Of a DNA stretch of 45,067 nucleotides, positions 41,738-45,067 are shown in pieces. A program made the translations under genes and the position numbers. Numbering within the stretch: position 1 is the first letter of the stretch; the number at the start of each line of letters is the position of its first letter. The stretch covers positions 1-45,067 of the forward strand of contig NZ_AUKE01000026.1 of the NCBI RefSeq assembly GCF_000424585.1, in the 5' to 3' direction. This DNA comes from Butyrivibrio sp. MC2013 (GTDB lineage: Bacteria > Bacillota > Clostridia > Lachnospirales > Lachnospiraceae). The notes below the pieces were generated by a model. It had not been told where the DNA came from. It worked only from the letters and a program-made list of their open reading frames with translations, and ran no database searches.

Positions 41738-43152
41738 TGATATGTTATAAGTGTCAGAGCGTTCTTGGGGAAGGTGACCACTGTCAGGTCTGCGGAGAGT
41801 ATGTAGGTCTCTATAAGAAGGTTGTCAGCTTATCTAATGTGTATTATAACGACGGACTGGAAAAGGCAAGTGTGCGTAATCTCTCCGGCGCTGTAATATC
41901 CCTTCAGCAGAGCATCATGCTCTACAAGAATAATATAGCCGCCCGCAATCTTTTAGGGCTGGTCTATTATGAAATGGGAGAGGTTGTAGCAGCCCTTACC
42001 CAATGGGTCATTTCCAAGAACCTGGAAACAGAAAACAATCCTGCTGACGAATTCATGAATGAGCTCAGAATGTCACCTACAAGGCTGGACGCGCTGAGCC
42101 AGAACATGAAGAAGTATAACGTCGCTCTGAAATATTGCAGGGATGGCAGTCTGGACGTAGCTGTGATACAGCTCAAAAAGGTCCTTTCTTCCAATCCCAG
42201 ATTTCTTGCTGCCCATCAGCTGCTGGCACTTCTATATATGAACAGCGGCAGCTATTCCAAAGCGGAAAAGGAACTGAATAAAGCGCTGGCTATTGATAAC
42301 GGCAATACACTAACCCGCCGATATCTGGCTGAGACATCCAAGATGCTCAGTCCCGGATCGGTGGATGATTCTCTGGCACCTGCTCCGGACAGACAGGAAG
42401 ATGTAAGAGAGTATGTCAGCGGCAATGAGACTATTATAGAGCCTGTTGCTTCCAGACAAAGGGGGACAGGAGTGTCCATTCTTGGTATATCCATAGGTAT
42501 ACTTCTGGGGTTATTCACAGCTCTCTTTCTCATCCTGCCCCAGAGGATAGAGAAGATCAATCTGGAGGCCAATAAGAAAATAGCAGAGTTTTCTGAGGAA
42601 GCAGGTTCCAGGTCGGCTCAGCTCTTGGATAAGGATCATGAGATAGAGGGACTGAATGCTGACATCGAAAAGCTTCAGGCAGAGATAGACTCTTATGAGG
42701 GTACAGATGAGACAGTAGAATCCATGAGTCAGCTGTTGGCTGCCGGAAGGGCTTATATTACGGATCCCGCAGACTTTGAGAATATAGGCGCCCACCTTGA
42801 CAAGGTAAATGTATCTGAGGAAGAGTCAGACAGCCCTGATGAACAGACTGCCTTTTACCGGGCGCTCCTTGAGGTCTGCGGCGTGGGTCTGGGTGATTAT
42901 TATTACAGGTCCGGCTATGAAGCTCTGGAGAATCAGGAATATGACAAGGCAATCGCTGATCTGGCAAGGTCTGTTAAATACGACAGCACTAATACAGCAG
43001 CTCTCTATTTCCTGGGCAGCAGCTATTATGAGAGCGGAGAGCTGGATGAAGCAAGGAAAATCTATGATCAGGTCATGAATGAGTTTCCTGATACCAGATA
43101 TGCCAATAATGCGGAGACCCGCATAGCAGAGATCAATAATCTTGGCGATTAG
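41737..43152 (+). CDS. Zinc-ribbon/TPR membrane protein
   Basis: 471 residues. An N-terminal zinc ribbon uses C3, C6, C16 and C19 (CYKC...CQVC). Tetratricopeptide repeats fill about 30-200 (for example NNIAARNLLGLVYYEMGEV and NPRFLAAHQLLALLYMNSGS). A single TM helix lies at about 244-267 (ILGISIGILLGLFTALFLIL), followed by a coiled coil (about 270-325) and further C-terminal TPRs (YDKAIADLARSVKYDSTNTA). So a cytoplasmic zinc/TPR part is probably linked to an external coiled-coil/TPR part. The role is unknown; it may be a scaffold. It is translationally coupled to the 53-residue ORF. Confidence 0.85.
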   Translation: MICYKCQSVLGEGDHCQVCGEYVGLYKKVVSLSNVYYNDGLEKASVRNLSGAVISLQQSIMLYKNNIAARNLLGLVYYEMGEVVAALTQWVISKNLETENNPADEFMNELRMSPTRLDALSQNMKKYNVALKYCRDGSLDVAVIQLKKVLSSNPRFLAAHQLLALLYMNSGSYSKAEKELNKALAIDNGNTLTRRYLAETSKMLSPGSVDDSLAPAPDRQEDVREYVSGNETIIEPVASRQRGTGVSILGISIGILLGLFTALFLILPQRIEKINLEANKKIAEFSEEAGSRSAQLLDKDHEIEGLNADIEKLQAEIDSYEGTDETVESMSQLLAAGRAYITDPADFENIGAHLDKVNVSEEESDSPDEQTAFYRALLEVCGVGLGDYYYRSGYEALENQEYDKAIADLARSVKYDSTNTAALYFLGSSYYESGELDEARKIYDQVMNEFPDTRYANNAETRIAEINNLGD

Positions 43153-43176
43153 TCATGAGAGGAACGGATAGTAGAA

Positions 43177-43431
43177 TTGAAACGAGAAATGCTTTTTAAG
43201 ATGGAAAGGCCGGGCCTGTTGAAAGAGGGAGACAAGATCACTGTGACAGAAGGCCTGCTTCCCAGTAACTATTACTATACTATCAATCCTGCACTGGCCA
43301 TGAGCGGCAACTATCCCTTCAATCAGCGCATGCTGGCAAGGGAGGGTGTGGTCACCAAAGTGGAAGAGAATTCAAGAGGCTTCTATGTGACTGCTGTATT
43401 TGAGGAAGAGGAAGAAAAGAAGCTCTTCTGA
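43177..43431 (+). CDS. Small conserved soluble protein of unknown function
   Basis: 84 residues, probably a beta-rich fold: ERPGLLKEGDKITVTEGLL, SGNYPFNQRMLAREGVVTKV, then a charged tail EEEEEKKLF. I do not recognise the family with confidence. The TTG at 43177 is the longest start, but an ATG at 43189 is also in frame and neither has a strong RBS, so the start is uncertain. It lies between the TPR protein (24 bp) and ridA (about 55 bp), in the same direction, and probably shares the transcript. Confidence 0.6.
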   Translation: MKREMLFKMERPGLLKEGDKITVTEGLLPSNYYYTINPALAMSGNYPFNQRMLAREGVVTKVEENSRGFYVTAVFEEEEEKKLF

Positions 43432-43486
43432 TCTCGCAAACAGACCAAATGTGCAGAATAGAAATAATAAATTGGAGGACAGTAAC

Positions 43487-43864
43487 ATGAAAAAAGTATC
43501 TACAGATAAGGCACCCGCAGCAATCGGCCCCTATTCACAGGGCATAATCGCAGGAGATTTTCTCTATGCTTCAGGTCAGATCCCGATCATTCCCGAGACA
43601 GGCGATCTGGAGACAGGTGATATCAAGGCTCAGGCAGATCAGGTATGCCGCAATATCGGCGAGATCTTAAAGGCAGCAGGCACTGACTACGAGCATGTTG
43701 TAAAGACTGTATGCTTCCTTGATGATATGGGCGATTTTGCTGATTTTAACTCAGTATATGAGAAGTATTTTACAGGCAAGCCTGCAAGAAGCTGCGTGGC
43801 AGTCAAGACTCTTCCTAAGAATGTATTGTGCGAAGTTGAGATCGTTGCATACTTAAAGGACTAA
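43487..43864 (+). CDS. ridA: RidA-family enamine/imine deaminase
   Basis: Hydrolyses reactive enamines such as 2-aminoacrylate, protecting PLP enzymes. 125 residues, typical length. Family marks: PAAIGPYSQGIIAGDFLYAS, GQIPI, ADQVCRNIGEILKAAG, and the C-terminal PARSCVAVKTLPKNVLCEVE, with the catalytic Arg in PARS. ATG 43487 has GGAGGACAG before it; the longer frame from 43400 overlaps the previous gene. It acts as a trimer in the cytoplasm. The next gene starts one base after its stop. Confidence 0.96.
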   Translation: MKKVSTDKAPAAIGPYSQGIIAGDFLYASGQIPIIPETGDLETGDIKAQADQVCRNIGEILKAAGTDYEHVVKTVCFLDDMGDFADFNSVYEKYFTGKPARSCVAVKTLPKNVLCEVEIVAYLKD

Positions 43865-43865
43865 T

Positions 43866-44936
43866 ATGGGTAAAAGATTTCTGTCCGCCTTGTGCATCAT
43901 TTCACTGAGCCTGGCAGGCCTTAGCGGCTGCGGGGAAAGTGATGATGCTATTAAGGCCGGCATGACGGATATTAAAGACCATAAATATGCAGAAGCCGTG
44001 ACAGGCTTTAATACAGCTATGGAAAACGGTTCCTCTAAAAGATCCTGCCTTAGAGGGCTGGGGATCAGCTACCTGGAGCAGTCCATGTATCCTGAAGCTG
44101 AAGACTGTTTCAAAAGGGCCCTGGGCGCAGGCAGCGGCATCCCGGATTCCATGGATTTTGACATAGCCTACTATCTGGCCAAGACTCTTCAAAAACAGGA
44201 CAGATATGAGGAGGCTGTGTCTGTTTATGATGCTATCCTGGACCTTAGACCATCTGAAAGGGATGCGGTCTATCTAAGGGGTGTATGTCGTCTGGAGCTG
44301 GGAGATCATGACAGCGCCCTGTCAGATTTTACAAAGACCATATCCATGGATAATGATGACTATGACAGGATAATAGCCGTATATCAGCAACTGGCAGATA
44401 AAGGCTATGAAGAAGAAGGACTGGGCATACTCCAGGGAGTATGGGATCCTGATCATATGACCAATTACGAGATGGGACAGATCTCTTATTATCTGGGCAA
44501 TAATGCCCAGGCTCAGAACTATTTGGAACTGGCTAGAAGTGAGAAGACCACTTCAGACAAGACTCCTGTAGTCATGCTCCTAGGTAAGACAGGAGAAAAG
44601 CAGGGTGACTTTAACTATGCGGTCAGCGTCTACAGATCATTTCTGGAAGAACATCCGGACAATGCCGCTATCTATAACAGGCTGGGCATCTGCGAAGTCA
44701 AAATGGCAGAAAGTATGGGGGACAGCTCTTATTACGAAGCTGCCATAGCAGACTTTGAAGCCGGAATCGCTTTGGGTGACCCGGATGAGGCTATGTCTCT
44801 GCTGCGCAATCAGATCACTGCATATGAATATATGGGCGATTTTGCTACAGCCAAGAATCTGATTGCTGCTTACCTGGAGCAATACCCTGATGACAGGGAT
44901 GCAGCCAGGGAAGCTCAGTTTCTCTCTACCAGGTAG
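43866..44936 (+). CDS. TPR-repeat lipoprotein
   Basis: 356 residues, exported and lipid-anchored. The signal peptide ends in LSGC (lipobox 19-22, Cys22), after FLSALCIISLSLAG. The rest is a chain of about eight TPR-like repeats (for example YAEAVTGFNTAMENGSSK, DRYEEAVSVYDAILDLRP, DHDSALSDFTKTISMDNDDY, GDFNYAVSVYRSFLEEHP). It likely scaffolds proteins on the outer face of the membrane. AAAGGA lies in the end of ridA, so it is coupled to it. No enzyme motif is visible. Together with the zinc-ribbon/TPR gene it gives two TPR proteins in one cluster. Confidence 0.88.
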   Translation: MGKRFLSALCIISLSLAGLSGCGESDDAIKAGMTDIKDHKYAEAVTGFNTAMENGSSKRSCLRGLGISYLEQSMYPEAEDCFKRALGAGSGIPDSMDFDIAYYLAKTLQKQDRYEEAVSVYDAILDLRPSERDAVYLRGVCRLELGDHDSALSDFTKTISMDNDDYDRIIAVYQQLADKGYEEEGLGILQGVWDPDHMTNYEMGQISYYLGNNAQAQNYLELARSEKTTSDKTPVVMLLGKTGEKQGDFNYAVSVYRSFLEEHPDNAAIYNRLGICEVKMAESMGDSSYYEAAIADFEAGIALGDPDEAMSLLRNQITAYEYMGDFATAKNLIAAYLEQYPDDRDAAREAQFLSTR

Positions 44937-44975
44937 GCGGTAAGTTCTTTGCTTTGGCTTTAAAAAAGTGGGCTC

Positions 44976-45021
44976 TTGGGGACGGGGTCAATGCCATTTA
45001 GATAAGGATTTCCCGTCCCAA
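44976..45021. repeat. Hairpin at the right edge, REP-like
   Basis: TTGGGGACGGG (44976-44986) pairs with CCCGTCCCAA (45012-45021), one bulged G. GGGGACGGGGTCAATGCC resembles the palindromic ends seen near REP-associated transposases. The window ends 46 bp later, so nothing more can be said. Confidence 0.4.
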
Positions 45022-45067
45022 TCCTATAGTTACAATTAAATATATTACTGAAATCAGAGGTGAAATA

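Overview
The window looks like chromosomal DNA from an anaerobic Firmicute of the Lachnospiraceae type (Butyrivibrio/Pseudobutyrivibrio-like). This is inferred from Gram-positive style AGGAGG ribosome binding sites, the AddA/AddB pair instead of RecBCD, a T-box leader, TPP and ZTP riboswitches, ThiT, and a monofunctional AICAR formyltransferase paired with a PurO-type IMP cyclohydrolase. The genus is not proven. I see no rRNA, tRNA, CRISPR array or prophage.

Layout. 1-300: the 3' tail of an IS66-like transposase, cut by the window edge. 409-3930: a LacI-family regulator, then glycogen/maltodextrin phosphorylase behind two identical 12-bp palindromic operators. 4020-10149: a divergent TetR regulator, an MMPL-family exporter and an 879-residue lipoprotein made largely of Leu/Gly heptad repeats. 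A 19-bp TetR-type operator pair sits on the exporter promoter. 10351-13813: small accessory genes (membrane protein, chloramphenicol-acetyltransferase-like enzyme, U32-like protein, EamA transporter) separated by hairpin-rich repeats. 14204-18437: five co-oriented accessory genes (AlkZ-related, Cys-containing small protein, DUF7832-like/DUF1963 fusion, macro-HTH fusion, VWA protein).

18520-20691: a ZTP riboswitch controlling PurO and AICAR formyltransferase, the last two steps of IMP synthesis. 21203-28743: addB-addA, the double-strand-break repair helicase-nuclease. 28866-29864 (minus): thiT under a TPP riboswitch. 30145-30816: a HAD phosphatase. 30896-33247 (minus): asnA-hflX. 33738-36554: an HPr-like protein lacking the catalytic His, a 23-codon leader ORF, and a DinG/XPD-type helicase with an N-terminal nuclease-like domain. 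36942-44936: a T-box leader, valS, folC, an unlisted 53-residue ORF coupled on both sides, a zinc-ribbon/TPR membrane protein, a small conserved ORF, ridA and a TPR lipoprotein.

The least expected content is in the spaces between genes. There is a roughly 225-nt near-palindromic element (two full copies and one half copy), a 36-nt hairpin family (four copies plus two half copies), a 57-nt repeat shared by two intergenic regions, a three-hairpin array, and a structured leader of unknown class before the HPr-like gene. The accessory cluster at 14.2-18.4 kb and the exporter with its heptad-repeat lipoprotein are the best candidates for poorly described systems.
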